Source: Treponema sp.
GTDB lineage: Bacteria; Spirochaetota; Spirochaetia; Treponematales; Treponemataceae
DNA length: 17,156 nt
Direction: 5' to 3'
Assembly: GCA_018384055.1 (NCBI GenBank)
Contig: JAHAZL010000084.1
Span: forward strand, 1 to 17,156
The notes under the pieces were generated by a model that worked only from the letters and a program-made list of their open reading frames with translations, searched no databases and had not been told where the DNA came from. Positions 6,501 through 12,757 of this stretch are shown here, piece by piece; the first letter of the stretch is position 1; the number at the start of each line of letters is the position of its first letter. Made by a program: the position numbers and the translations under genes.

Positions 6501-7469
6501 TGGGAAGCAAAGCTTGCCAAAGTTTACCCACCGGTATCTGACAAGGCAGAACAGCCTGCCCTTCCAGAATGGGCACTCAAGGAACATGATTCCCTTGTTG
6601 AAGCTCGCAAAACTTTCAACATCGTAGAACCTGGAAAGGCAAAGCCTCTCGTAGTTCTCCCTGTATTCCCCGGCACAAACTGTGAACTTGATATGCAGCG
6701 CGCATTCAATCTTGCAGGAGCCAGAACAAAACTTGTTCCAATCAGAAACAAGCTCCCGGGACAGCTTGAAGAAACTCTCGGCAATCTTGAAGCAGAACTC
6801 AAGAACGCACAGATTCTTGCCCTTTCCGGTGGATTCTCTGCCGGTGACGAACCGGACGGATCTGCAAAGTTCATCGTAAACGTTCTCCGCAACAAGAAGA
6901 TTGAAGATCAGGTCATGGACCTCCTTAAGAACCGCGACGGTCTTGTACTCGGTATCTGTAACGGATTCCAGGCACTCGTTAAGACAGGTCTTGCAATGTA
7001 CGGTGAATTCCGCGACATGACAGGCGAAATGCCGACCCTTACATACAACACAATCGGACGCCACATCAGCCGCATCGTCCGCACAAGAATGGTATCTGCA
7101 ATGAGCCCTTGGGCACTGGACAAGTCTGTTCTTGACCCTAAGACCCACATGACAGCAATCAGCCACGGTGAGGGACGCTTTGTTGTTGATGCAGCTGCAG
7201 CAGAAAAGCTTTTCAAGAACGGACAGGTATTCACGCAGTACGTTGATGAAAAGGGTGTTCCTTCAATCTGCGAACCGGACAATCCTAACGGTAGTTTGTT
7301 TGCCATCGAAGGCATCACATCACCAGATGGACGCGTACTGGGTAAGATGGGGCACAACGAACGTTCGGTAGGAATCAACGCAGACGGTTCAAGCAGCGAC
7401 CTCTTCATGAATGTGGGCGGCTACAAGAACCAGAACGTATTCCGCGCCGGTGTAAGGTACTTCAAATAA
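3504..7469 (+). CDS. purL: Phosphoribosylformylglycinamidine (FGAM) synthase, single-chain
   Basis: A 1321-residue protein, close to the usual ~1240-1300 of fused PurL. It catalyses the fourth step of de novo purine synthesis: FGAR + ATP + glutamine to FGAM. An N-terminal PurS-like part precedes YWSDHCRHTTF (227-237), NETHNHPTEIEPFGG (from 343), GGGTGRDGIGG (from 469) and CNDFGAGG (from 526). The second half has SPWHGAQTAV and GGKDSMSGTF. The C-terminal class I glutaminase begins near FPGTNCELD (about 1055-1063), with nucleophile C1152 in GICNGFQ and the likely His/Glu pair H1284/E1286 in GHNER. The pattern resembles the clade II (clostridial-type) PurL. The open frame extends upstream to 3243, but that part lies inside kdgK. 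The ATG at 3504 matches the family N-terminus and sits just behind a strong promoter. No ribosome binding site is visible. Confidence 0.96.
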   Translation: MFRIYVERKAGFENEAARIKSEINGFLGISGVSGVRYFNRYDVENVADAVAKVAATRIFSEPQSDLVTFEELEVPAGNQVIVWEFLPGQYDQRADSAEQCLSLLREGMKSETTVGTEPPRVRCAKVVLLEGNISKDELLKIQSYLINPVDSRLTDSTKPATLKMDAMNPADIPTVEGFNAMDEAKLDSYRRELGLAMDLLDIKFLQDYFKSINRDPTITEIRVLDTYWSDHCRHTTFLTNLDEVKIADGPYASLFKKSYENYTAMRTDLYVGRKDKPVTLMDMACIAAKYLRKNNKLDDIEVSAEINACSVFVDLHYTTDANGNPIDENSPEATERWLLQFKNETHNHPTEIEPFGGAATCLGGAIRDPLSGRSWVYQSMRITGAADPTVSLAETLKGKLPQIKICREAAQGFSSYGNQIGLTTGQVQEIYHPGYVAKRMELGAVISASPADQVLREEPDAGDVVILLGGGTGRDGIGGATGSSKVHTTKSVTTAAAEVQKGNAVEERKIQKLFRNKEVCKMIRRCNDFGAGGVSVAIGELAPGLEINLDKVPKKYDGLDGTELAISESQERMACVVRKGDVEKFIKATNDENLNAVVVAEVTDTDKLVMKWRGKTIVELDRSFLDAAGAEHHAVAEIESPAPQTESPLVKPLDSVAEVLKEYDAASEAIDSDKLEEAWLANMNDLACCSQRGLGERFDGSIGSGSVLFPYGGKYQGTPEAGMAAKFPVLSPRETSTVSLMSYGFDPRVSNWSPWHGAQTAVLSSLAKIACMGGKPESCRLTFQEFFGRAVSEKTWGYPAAALLGSIDAQKAMGTPSIGGKDSMSGTFEDINVPHTLVSFAVDTENVKNVTSGSFKKSGNGVYIVTVPYDAQMAPDFETFKKNAKALYKLNSADRIEAMYPVQAGGIAEAVSKMALGNRVGCALETIPASATGVGIEKAASIEDLFTPQYGSIIVETAEDLEANKDFAEGTVCRIGSTTAEETITFDDAVIELSEIESAWEAKLAKVYPPVSDKAEQPALPEWALKEHDSLVEARKTFNIVEPGKAKPLVVLPVFPGTNCELDMQRAFNLAGARTKLVPIRNKLPGQLEETLGNLEAELKNAQILALSGGFSAGDEPDGSAKFIVNVLRNKKIEDQVMDLLKNRDGLVLGICNGFQALVKTGLAMYGEFRDMTGEMPTLTYNTIGRHISRIVRTRMVSAMSPWALDKSVLDPKTHMTAISHGEGRFVVDAAAAEKLFKNGQVFTQYVDEKGVPSICEPDNPNGSLFAIEGITSPDGRVLGKMGHNERSVGINADGSSSDLFMNVGGYKNQNVFRAGVRYFK

Positions 7470-7480
7470 AAACTTTTCCG

Positions 7481-7573
7481 CGTCATTGCGAGGAGCGTAG
7501 CGACGTGGCAATCTATTAGCGGTTTAGCTAAATTAATTCAGATTGCCACGCCCTATTCGGGCTCGCAATGACG
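7481..7573. repeat. Nested palindromic intergenic repeat (MITE/REP-like)
   Basis: A 93-bp near-palindrome. The outer arms CGTCATTGCGAG (7481-7492) and CTCGCAATGACG (7562-7573) are perfect 12-bp complements. The inner arms CGTGGCAATCT (7504-7514) and AGATTGCCACG (7540-7550) are perfect 11-bp complements. The centre carries TTAGCTAA. The ends resemble the dispersed CGTCATTGCGAG-type repeats I recall from many bacterial genomes. It begins 11 bases after the purL stop, so its RNA would fold into a long hairpin that may protect or end the purL message. There is no T run, so it is not a classic terminator. Only one copy lies in this window. Confidence 0.8.
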
Positions 7574-7579
7574 TATAAT
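7574..7579 (+). promoter_or_regulatory. Possible -10 box of the lipoprotein/CorC operon
   Basis: A perfect TATAAT begins at the base directly after the palindromic repeat and lies 17 bases before the lipoprotein ATG. There is no convincing -35 at 16-18 bases (the repeat occupies that position) and no extended -10 TG, so function is uncertain. Confidence 0.35.
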
Positions 7580-7596
7580 AAATAAAACGGGCAGAT

Positions 7597-8586
7597 ATGA
7601 AACTTTCCAGACTTTTATTAACAGCAGTTATTTCAACACTTTTTGTTTCCTGCGGTGCAAAGTGGACCACAGATTATGATGCAGCAGTAAAGGCCGCTCA
7701 GAAAAAGAACAGGGACATTTTCCTTGTATTCACCGGTGATGACTGGACCGACAACAGCATTCCGTTCAAGGAGAACATCCTTAACAAGAAGGAATTCCTT
7801 TCCAGATACTCAAAGGACTATGTGTTCCTCAACATCGACTTTTCACAGGGCGAATTTGCAAAGACAAAGGTTGCAGATGATGCTTCTGATGCAGAAAAAA
7901 AAGCCGCAGAAAAAATCGCTGCAGAATACAGGAGGAAAGAAGTTCTTGGACGCAACTACAGCGTAAAGGTCTGGCCGGCAGTTTACCTTTGTTCTGCAGA
8001 AGGATATGTTCTTGAACAGGTGATTTTTGATGCAGACAAGGATACGGCCTGCACGGTTGAAGAATATTGCGAAAAGGTTGAAGCACAGAGATCAAAATCG
8101 GCGGAACTCAAGGTTCTTGTTGAAGCTGTTCGTTCGGCAAAAGGCGTGGAAAAGGCAAAAGCCATCGATGAACTTGTAAAGGCTTCAAACCCAAGGTTCA
8201 GCGACCTGTACAGGGATTTGATTTTTGAATTCCCTGTCCTTGATGCAGAAAATGAAACAGGCCGCCTTGGTTTCTATGAACTTGCAGGTGCCTACTACAT
8301 TTCCTATGATGCAACAACAAAAAATGAAGATCCTGCAAAGCCTTTCCTTGATGTGATTGAAACGGGGCATCTTGTTCCGGATCAGGTTCAGGAAGCCTAC
8401 TACATGGCAGCCTATTCCCTCATCAACGGTGAAAAATTCGATTCAGCCCTTGTTACTGAATATCTTGAAAAGGCATATACAACGAATCCTGCAGGACCAA
8501 ATGCCATGAAGATTCTTCAGAACCTTCAGCAGATGAAAAGATTTGCTGAGCTTGAAAAAATTCAGGCAGAATCAGACGGAGAATAA
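7597..8586 (+). CDS. Lipoprotein with a thioredoxin-like domain lacking the CxxC
   Basis: A 329-residue protein with a lipoprotein signal: MKLSRLLLTAVISTLFVSC, lipid-modified cysteine expected at C19. The following domain (about 25-145) has the thioredoxin-7/DUF255 layout: AAVKAAQKKNRDIFLVFTGDDW, a long helix, YVFLNIDF, and VWPAVYL with the expected cis-proline at P127. Related redox proteins have W-C-x-x-C after TGxD. Here the place reads W50-T-D-N-S, so no redox dithiol exists and disulfide exchange is unlikely. The C-terminal half is helical and may be TPR-like; it is not a family I can name. Only a weak ribosome binding site (CGGG, near 7588-7591) is seen. The stop TAA shares a base with the ATG of the next gene (TAATG), so it is translationally coupled to two CorC-type membrane proteins. 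Possible roles are chaperone or binding function in the envelope; the ligand is unknown. Confidence 0.78.
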   Translation: MKLSRLLLTAVISTLFVSCGAKWTTDYDAAVKAAQKKNRDIFLVFTGDDWTDNSIPFKENILNKKEFLSRYSKDYVFLNIDFSQGEFAKTKVADDASDAEKKAAEKIAAEYRRKEVLGRNYSVKVWPAVYLCSAEGYVLEQVIFDADKDTACTVEEYCEKVEAQRSKSAELKVLVEAVRSAKGVEKAKAIDELVKASNPRFSDLYRDLIFEFPVLDAENETGRLGFYELAGAYYISYDATTKNEDPAKPFLDVIETGHLVPDQVQEAYYMAAYSLINGEKFDSALVTEYLEKAYTTNPAGPNAMKILQNLQQMKRFAELEKIQAESDGE

Positions 8587-9860
8587 TGGACAAGACTGAC
8601 TCCTTTCCCCTGTGGATTTTAATTTCAATATCCTGTGCTCTTGTCCTGCTGTCCATGATTTTTTCTGCTTCTGAAAGCGCTTTCCTTTCGGTAAACAAAC
8701 TGAGGGTGCGTTTTTTGAGGAACCAGAAAAACAAAAGGGCCGTCAGGGTTTGGCGTCTTCTTCAGGACAAGAACAAACTCATAAATACACTTCTTGTAGC
8801 AAACAACATCGTCAACATTGCCCTTTCGGCAATCTTTTCTTTTGTAGCATTAAAAATCTGGGGAAGCAAAGGTGTTGGATTTGCAACATTTGTCGTAACC
8901 ATCATACTCCTCATTTTTGGAGAGATTTCTCCAAAGACTGTTGCGACCCATCACCCTGAAGCCATAGCCTTTTTCTTCAGCGGCTTCGTAAATTTCCTTG
9001 AAGTTCTTCTTGCACCTCTGGTTTTTGTTTTCACCGGAATTTCAAAACTGATTTTAAAATCCTTCAAGGCAAATACGCAGGGAAGTCAGGTAACATTTAC
9101 GGAAGAAGAAATAAAGACCTTCATTGATGTTGGGCACGAACAGGGAGTCCTTGAAAAAAATGAAAAGAACATGATGTCAAAGGTTTTCAAATTCACTGAC
9201 CTTGAAGCAAAGGACATCATGATCCCGCGAATGAAAATAAAGGCCGTTTCAATAAATGATTCCTACAGAAAAATTATCGAGCTTTCGGAAAGATTAAGGC
9301 TTTCCAAATTCCCCGTATACAAAAAAGACATAGATGATATAGTCGGAATAATCTATATAAAGGACATGATGGTTTACAAAACCCATCCGGAACTTTTTAC
9401 CGTAAGCCGTGTAATGCGCCCTCCACTGTTCATCCTGGGGTCAAAAAAAATGTCGGGCATTCAGCAGATGCTGAGCGAAAACCATCAGAGTCTTGCCGTT
9501 GTCATCGACGAATATTCAGGCACCGACGGAATACTTACAGTAGAAGACATTGTACGCGAAATCTTTGGCCCAATGTCAGACGAATACAAGAACTATGCCC
9601 GCAACAAGGTTCAGGTCAAGATCCGCAATACGCGAAACGAAGACCTTGACGGTTTGAGCCGCCTCATAGACATAAACGAACAGCTTGGAATAAACATGCA
9701 GTCAGAAAATTGCGAAACCATCGGGGGGTTCATTTCAGAAAAACTTGAATGCATTCCCCGCGTTGGACAGAGCATCACTTTCGGCGAGTATAAATTCATC
9801 GTTACCGAAATGGACAAGAACCGCGTTTCAAAAGTCAAGATGCTTGGAGGTGCCCAGTGA
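8586..9860 (+). CDS. CNNM/CorC (TlyC-type) membrane protein, first copy
   Basis: A 424-residue protein with the standard order DUF21/CNNM membrane domain, CBS pair, CorC_HlyC domain. The membrane part (about 1-150) has four hydrophobic segments with the conserved small-residue/acid motif SASESAF (E30) and GEISPK (112-117). The CBS region begins near DIMIPR and includes the loop DEYSGTDGILTVEDIV (from D308). The C-terminal domain ends near the stop. Relatives (CorC, CNNM, TlyC) are linked to Mg2+/Co2+ efflux or divalent-ion tolerance; the old name haemolysin is not proof of haemolytic activity. GGAG (8578-8581) sits inside the preceding lipoprotein gene. The stop overlaps the next start (GTGA), giving coupled translation with a paralogue. 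The ion is not identifiable from sequence. Confidence 0.9.
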   Translation: MDKTDSFPLWILISISCALVLLSMIFSASESAFLSVNKLRVRFLRNQKNKRAVRVWRLLQDKNKLINTLLVANNIVNIALSAIFSFVALKIWGSKGVGFATFVVTIILLIFGEISPKTVATHHPEAIAFFFSGFVNFLEVLLAPLVFVFTGISKLILKSFKANTQGSQVTFTEEEIKTFIDVGHEQGVLEKNEKNMMSKVFKFTDLEAKDIMIPRMKIKAVSINDSYRKIIELSERLRLSKFPVYKKDIDDIVGIIYIKDMMVYKTHPELFTVSRVMRPPLFILGSKKMSGIQQMLSENHQSLAVVIDEYSGTDGILTVEDIVREIFGPMSDEYKNYARNKVQVKIRNTRNEDLDGLSRLIDINEQLGINMQSENCETIGGFISEKLECIPRVGQSITFGEYKFIVTEMDKNRVSKVKMLGGAQ

Positions 9861-11119
9861 CAGCTTATATAGTAAGTATCTCCATGTTGATTCTCTTCCT
9901 TCTTGCGGTCGGGGCATTCTTTTCCATGACGGAAACTGCCTTTACAAGCCTTAGCCGAATCAAGGTTCGCCAGCTTCAGAAGGAAAAGGCAAGGCATGCA
10001 GACCTTATTGCAAAACTCAGGTCAAACCTTGATGAATTGATTGCAACGGTTCTGATCGGAACAAATTTCGTAAACACCTTTAACAGTGCCGTAACAACAG
10101 CATTTGCAGTGAAAGTTTTAGGTGCAGAATATGTTAGCGCCGCTACTGCCGTAATCCTTTTTCTCGTAATCATCTTTGTAGAAATCGTTCCAAAAACTTT
10201 TGCGGCAATAAATACTGAAACAGCAGTAAAAAATACGGCAATTCCGGTTTATCTGATCAAGGCAGTCCTTTACCCGGTCGTAAAAACATTCTGCCTTTTT
10301 ACCCGCTTCATTGATTTTGCAGAAAAAAAGATTTTCAAGTCAAAAAGAGTTCTGATTACGGAAGACGAACTCAAGACCCTTATTGAAGTTGGAGAAAAGG
10401 AAGGGACTCTTGAACAGAGCGAAAGAAAAATGCTTGAGCGTCTCTTTGAATTTTCTGACCTTAACGTTCATTCAATAATGCGCCATCGTTCCCTTGTAAA
10501 ATACATAAGCACGGAAAGTTCCCTTGATGAAGTAATTGCCATTTTCCAGACAACCGGCTATTCAAGGATTCCTGTTTACGAAAATGATGTGGAGAACATT
10601 GTTGGTGTACTTCACTTCAAGTCGGTGCTCTTTGCTTCCCCGTTGATTACGGCAAGCAAGGATTTCATAAAAATCTGCATGGCGGAACCGGCCTTTGTTC
10701 CTGAAACCATGAGTGCCATCGACCTGCTGAAGAAATTCAAGAAGGAAAAAATAAATTTTGCCGTGGCTGTAAATGAATATGGCGGAATGGCTGGAATCGT
10801 AACCCTAGATGATATTCTTAGCGAAGTATTCGGAAGAATTACTGACGAGCACGGAACTGTTGAAGTAAGTCCTGAAGACAAGATCACCGTTATTGGGACA
10901 AACGAATTCATTGTGCCCGGCGACATGAAGCTTGACGATCTGAACGATGTCCTTAACATCAACCTCTCGAGCGAAACCTTCGACACTTTGGGAGGATGGC
11001 TTCTGGAACAGTTTGACGAACTTCCTCCTGTCGGTAAGACCCATAAAAAAAGCGGCGTGCTCTACATCGTGGAAGATCAGAGTCAACGCCGTATTCAGAC
11101 CGTCAGGATAAAACTGTAA
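9857..11119 (+). CDS. CNNM/CorC (TlyC-type) membrane protein, second copy
   Basis: A 420-residue paralogue of the upstream gene with the same three-part layout. The membrane domain (about 1-150) contains SMTETAFTSL (E26) and VEIVPK (108-113). The CBS region includes SIMRHRS and the loop NEYGGMAGIVTLDDIL, which is closer to the usual family form than in copy one (EYGG rather than EYSG). A CorC_HlyC domain follows. The start is GTG at 9857, chosen because GGAGG (9846-9850) lies six bases upstream and the GTG overlaps the previous stop. The two proteins diverge clearly in sequence, so this is an old duplication, not a recent tandem copy. CNNM/CorC proteins form dimers through the membrane and CBS domains, so a heterodimer is possible. 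The gene ends directly against the stop of the convergent gene. Confidence 0.9.
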   Translation: MTAYIVSISMLILFLLAVGAFFSMTETAFTSLSRIKVRQLQKEKARHADLIAKLRSNLDELIATVLIGTNFVNTFNSAVTTAFAVKVLGAEYVSAATAVILFLVIIFVEIVPKTFAAINTETAVKNTAIPVYLIKAVLYPVVKTFCLFTRFIDFAEKKIFKSKRVLITEDELKTLIEVGEKEGTLEQSERKMLERLFEFSDLNVHSIMRHRSLVKYISTESSLDEVIAIFQTTGYSRIPVYENDVENIVGVLHFKSVLFASPLITASKDFIKICMAEPAFVPETMSAIDLLKKFKKEKINFAVAVNEYGGMAGIVTLDDILSEVFGRITDEHGTVEVSPEDKITVIGTNEFIVPGDMKLDDLNDVLNINLSSETFDTLGGWLLEQFDELPPVGKTHKKSGVLYIVEDQSQRRIQTVRIKL

Positions 11120-11770
11120 TTACGATTCCCTTGCAATCTGGGCAATCATCCGTGCAGTTTTCTCAATTCCAAGAAGGGAACTGTTTACGAGAATATCGTA
11201 GTGGTTCTTGTTTCCCCATGTTCTTTCTGTAAAGGTGTTGTAGTGGTTTGCCCGGCGCTTGTCGATGAGCTTTACATCCCTTTCGGCTGTTGCAGGATCA
11301 AGTCCGTTTTCTTCAACGGCACGCTTTACTTTGTCCGCCAAAGGTGCGTAGATGAAAACATTGAGGATTTCAGACCTGGAAATTTCTTCGCAGTGGCGGA
11401 GAACATAGTCTGAGCAGCGGCCTACAAGAACGCAAGGTCCCTTCTTTGCAAGGTCAATGATGGTGTTTCTCTGTGCATTGAAAACCTGGTCTGCAAGCGG
11501 AACATTGAGGGATTGGGGTCCAAGGCCAATGCGGCCGGTACCTGTCCCGGGAGTGCTGTAGCCAGAACCCAAAAGAAGGGTGTAGAGCCATCCGCTTGAA
11601 AGGTTCTGTTCAGTGCTTTTGATGAAATCAGGGGAAAGGCCCGATTCCTTTGCTGCAAGGTCAATGATTTCGCTGTCATAAACAGGAATGCCAAGCTCCT
11701 TTCCAACCAGCTGAGCGATTTTGTTTCCGCCGGCACCGTATTCACGGCCAATGGTAATAAACTTCTTCAT
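11120..11770 (-). CDS. Cytidylate-kinase-like family protein
   Basis: A 216-residue protein opening with FITIGREYGAGGNKIAQLVG, then GIPVYDSEIIDLAAKESG, the start typical of the cytidylate kinase-like family (Pfam Cytidylate_kin2). The glycine-rich loop (residues 8-16) lacks the classic GxxGxGKS/T but matches the form seen in that family. VLVGRCSDYVL and a basic RR lid-like region (DKRRANHYNTFT) follow. A nucleoside-monophosphate kinase-like fold is likely; the true substrate is not established for most members, so it should not be called cmk. AGGAGG (11777-11782), inside the end of the RluA-type gene, precedes the ATG by six bases. A single base separates the two genes, so they form one operon. 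The stop abuts the stop of the convergent CorC gene with no gap. Confidence 0.85.
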   Translation of the reverse strand: MKKFITIGREYGAGGNKIAQLVGKELGIPVYDSEIIDLAAKESGLSPDFIKSTEQNLSSGWLYTLLLGSGYSTPGTGTGRIGLGPQSLNVPLADQVFNAQRNTIIDLAKKGPCVLVGRCSDYVLRHCEEISRSEILNVFIYAPLADKVKRAVEENGLDPATAERDVKLIDKRRANHYNTFTERTWGNKNHYDILVNSSLLGIEKTARMIAQIARES

Positions 11771-11771
11771 T

Positions 11772-12545
11772 TTAGTCCTCCTCGTTGTTGCTGTCAGAAT
11801 CCTTTATGGGGTTAACCTTAAAAAGCTTTGCCAGCTGTTTTCTTACGGCCTCCATATCGCGGGGATAAGGAGCATTAAAAGACATACGTTCGTTAGTCTT
11901 AGGGTGGTTTATGCTTATTGAATAGGCATGAAGGGCAAGGCGGTTTAATAACGGTCGTTCGTTAAGTGTATCTCCGTTGTATTTGCGCTTAAAGTCACTC
12001 AAAAGCACAGGATGCTGGTTTCCGCTGTACAAAGGATCGCAAACAATAGGAAATCCGGTTGTCTGCAAGTGAGCCCTGATCTGGTGGGTTCTGCCAGTGT
12101 GCGGGTGTGCGATGATCCAGGAGAAAGGACCGCAGTTTCCAAGGTTTTCAAAATCTGTCTTGGATGGCTTTCCAAACCTCTTGTTTACAACTGTTCTGTG
12201 GCGGTCGTCTCCATCAGGCTGCAATGGCAAGGAAACCTTAAGGTTGTCCCAGGTTGGATGGCCGTTAACAAGGCAGTGGTATGTTTTTTCCACGCTCCTC
12301 TCTTCAAACTGCTTTGAAAGGGACTTGTGGGCTTCCGCGTTCTTTGCGTAGATGACAAGGCCGCTTGTATCCTTGTCTATGCGGTGTACTGCAAAAAGTT
12401 TGCCGAATTCCTTTTCTGCAACCACATCAAGCCGTGGTGCATCAGGGTCATACCTGTCGGCTGCAATCAGGAGGCCGCTTCTTTTATTGAATACAACGAT
12501 GTCGTCGTCGCTGTAAATTACGCTGTAGTCATTGTTTCGCTTCAT
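11772..12545 (-). CDS. RluA-family RNA pseudouridine synthase
   Basis: A 257-residue protein with the RluA-family core: HRIDKDTSGLVIYAKN (from H54, catalytic Asp expected at D57), KTYHCLV, HTGRTHQIRAHL and FPIVCDPLYSG. These enzymes isomerise uridine to pseudouridine in rRNA or tRNA. There is no N-terminal S4 domain, so it is the short RluA type rather than the RluB/RsuA or long RluC/D type; the target RNA cannot be read from sequence. The C-terminus carries an acidic tail (DSDSNNEED). It is first of two genes, followed by a cytidylate-kinase-like gene one base later. The start is uncertain: a GGAGG (12547-12551) lies only one base before the ATG, too close for normal use, and no better in-frame start is evident. 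Confidence 0.9.
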   Translation of the reverse strand: MKRNNDYSVIYSDDDIVVFNKRSGLLIAADRYDPDAPRLDVVAEKEFGKLFAVHRIDKDTSGLVIYAKNAEAHKSLSKQFEERSVEKTYHCLVNGHPTWDNLKVSLPLQPDGDDRHRTVVNKRFGKPSKTDFENLGNCGPFSWIIAHPHTGRTHQIRAHLQTTGFPIVCDPLYSGNQHPVLLSDFKRKYNGDTLNERPLLNRLALHAYSISINHPKTNERMSFNAPYPRDMEAVRKQLAKLFKVNPIKDSDSNNEED

Positions 12546-12633
12546 TCCTCCATTTTAATGGTAATTGCAGATTATGTCATTAAAAAAGAAGGCCCTCCCC
12601 TTATGTGAGTATTTAAACTTATTATGGAAAAAT

Positions 12634-12663
12634 TTGCCTAAAGTAAATAATATATAGTAAAAT
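12634..12663 (+). promoter_or_regulatory. Possible promoter of the giant lipoprotein gene, in an AT-rich spacer
   Basis: TTGCCT (12634-12639), an 18-base spacer and TAAAAT (12658-12663) would leave a leader of about 88 bases. A second candidate -10, CATAAT (12740-12745), lies too close to the ribosome binding site to be convincing. The rest of the 12546-12757 spacer holds only a short hairpin, ATGCG/CGCAT (12722-12738), and no RNA gene that I can see. Confidence 0.3.
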
Positions 12664-12757
12664 AAATTTAAAATAAGTCTAAAAACTCCAAAAATTATGC
12701 CGATATATAGAAAGCGATTCTATGCGTATATTTCGCATTCATAATACGAGGTGTTGT

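Noticed and set aside
6483..7166. Minus-strand open frame of 227 codons inside purL
   Set aside because: Shadow of the glutaminase domain; the protein is cysteine-rich and unlike any family.
8586..11119. True haemolysins
   Set aside because: The haemolysin name in this family is historical; the CNNM, CBS and CorC layout points to divalent ion transport or tolerance.
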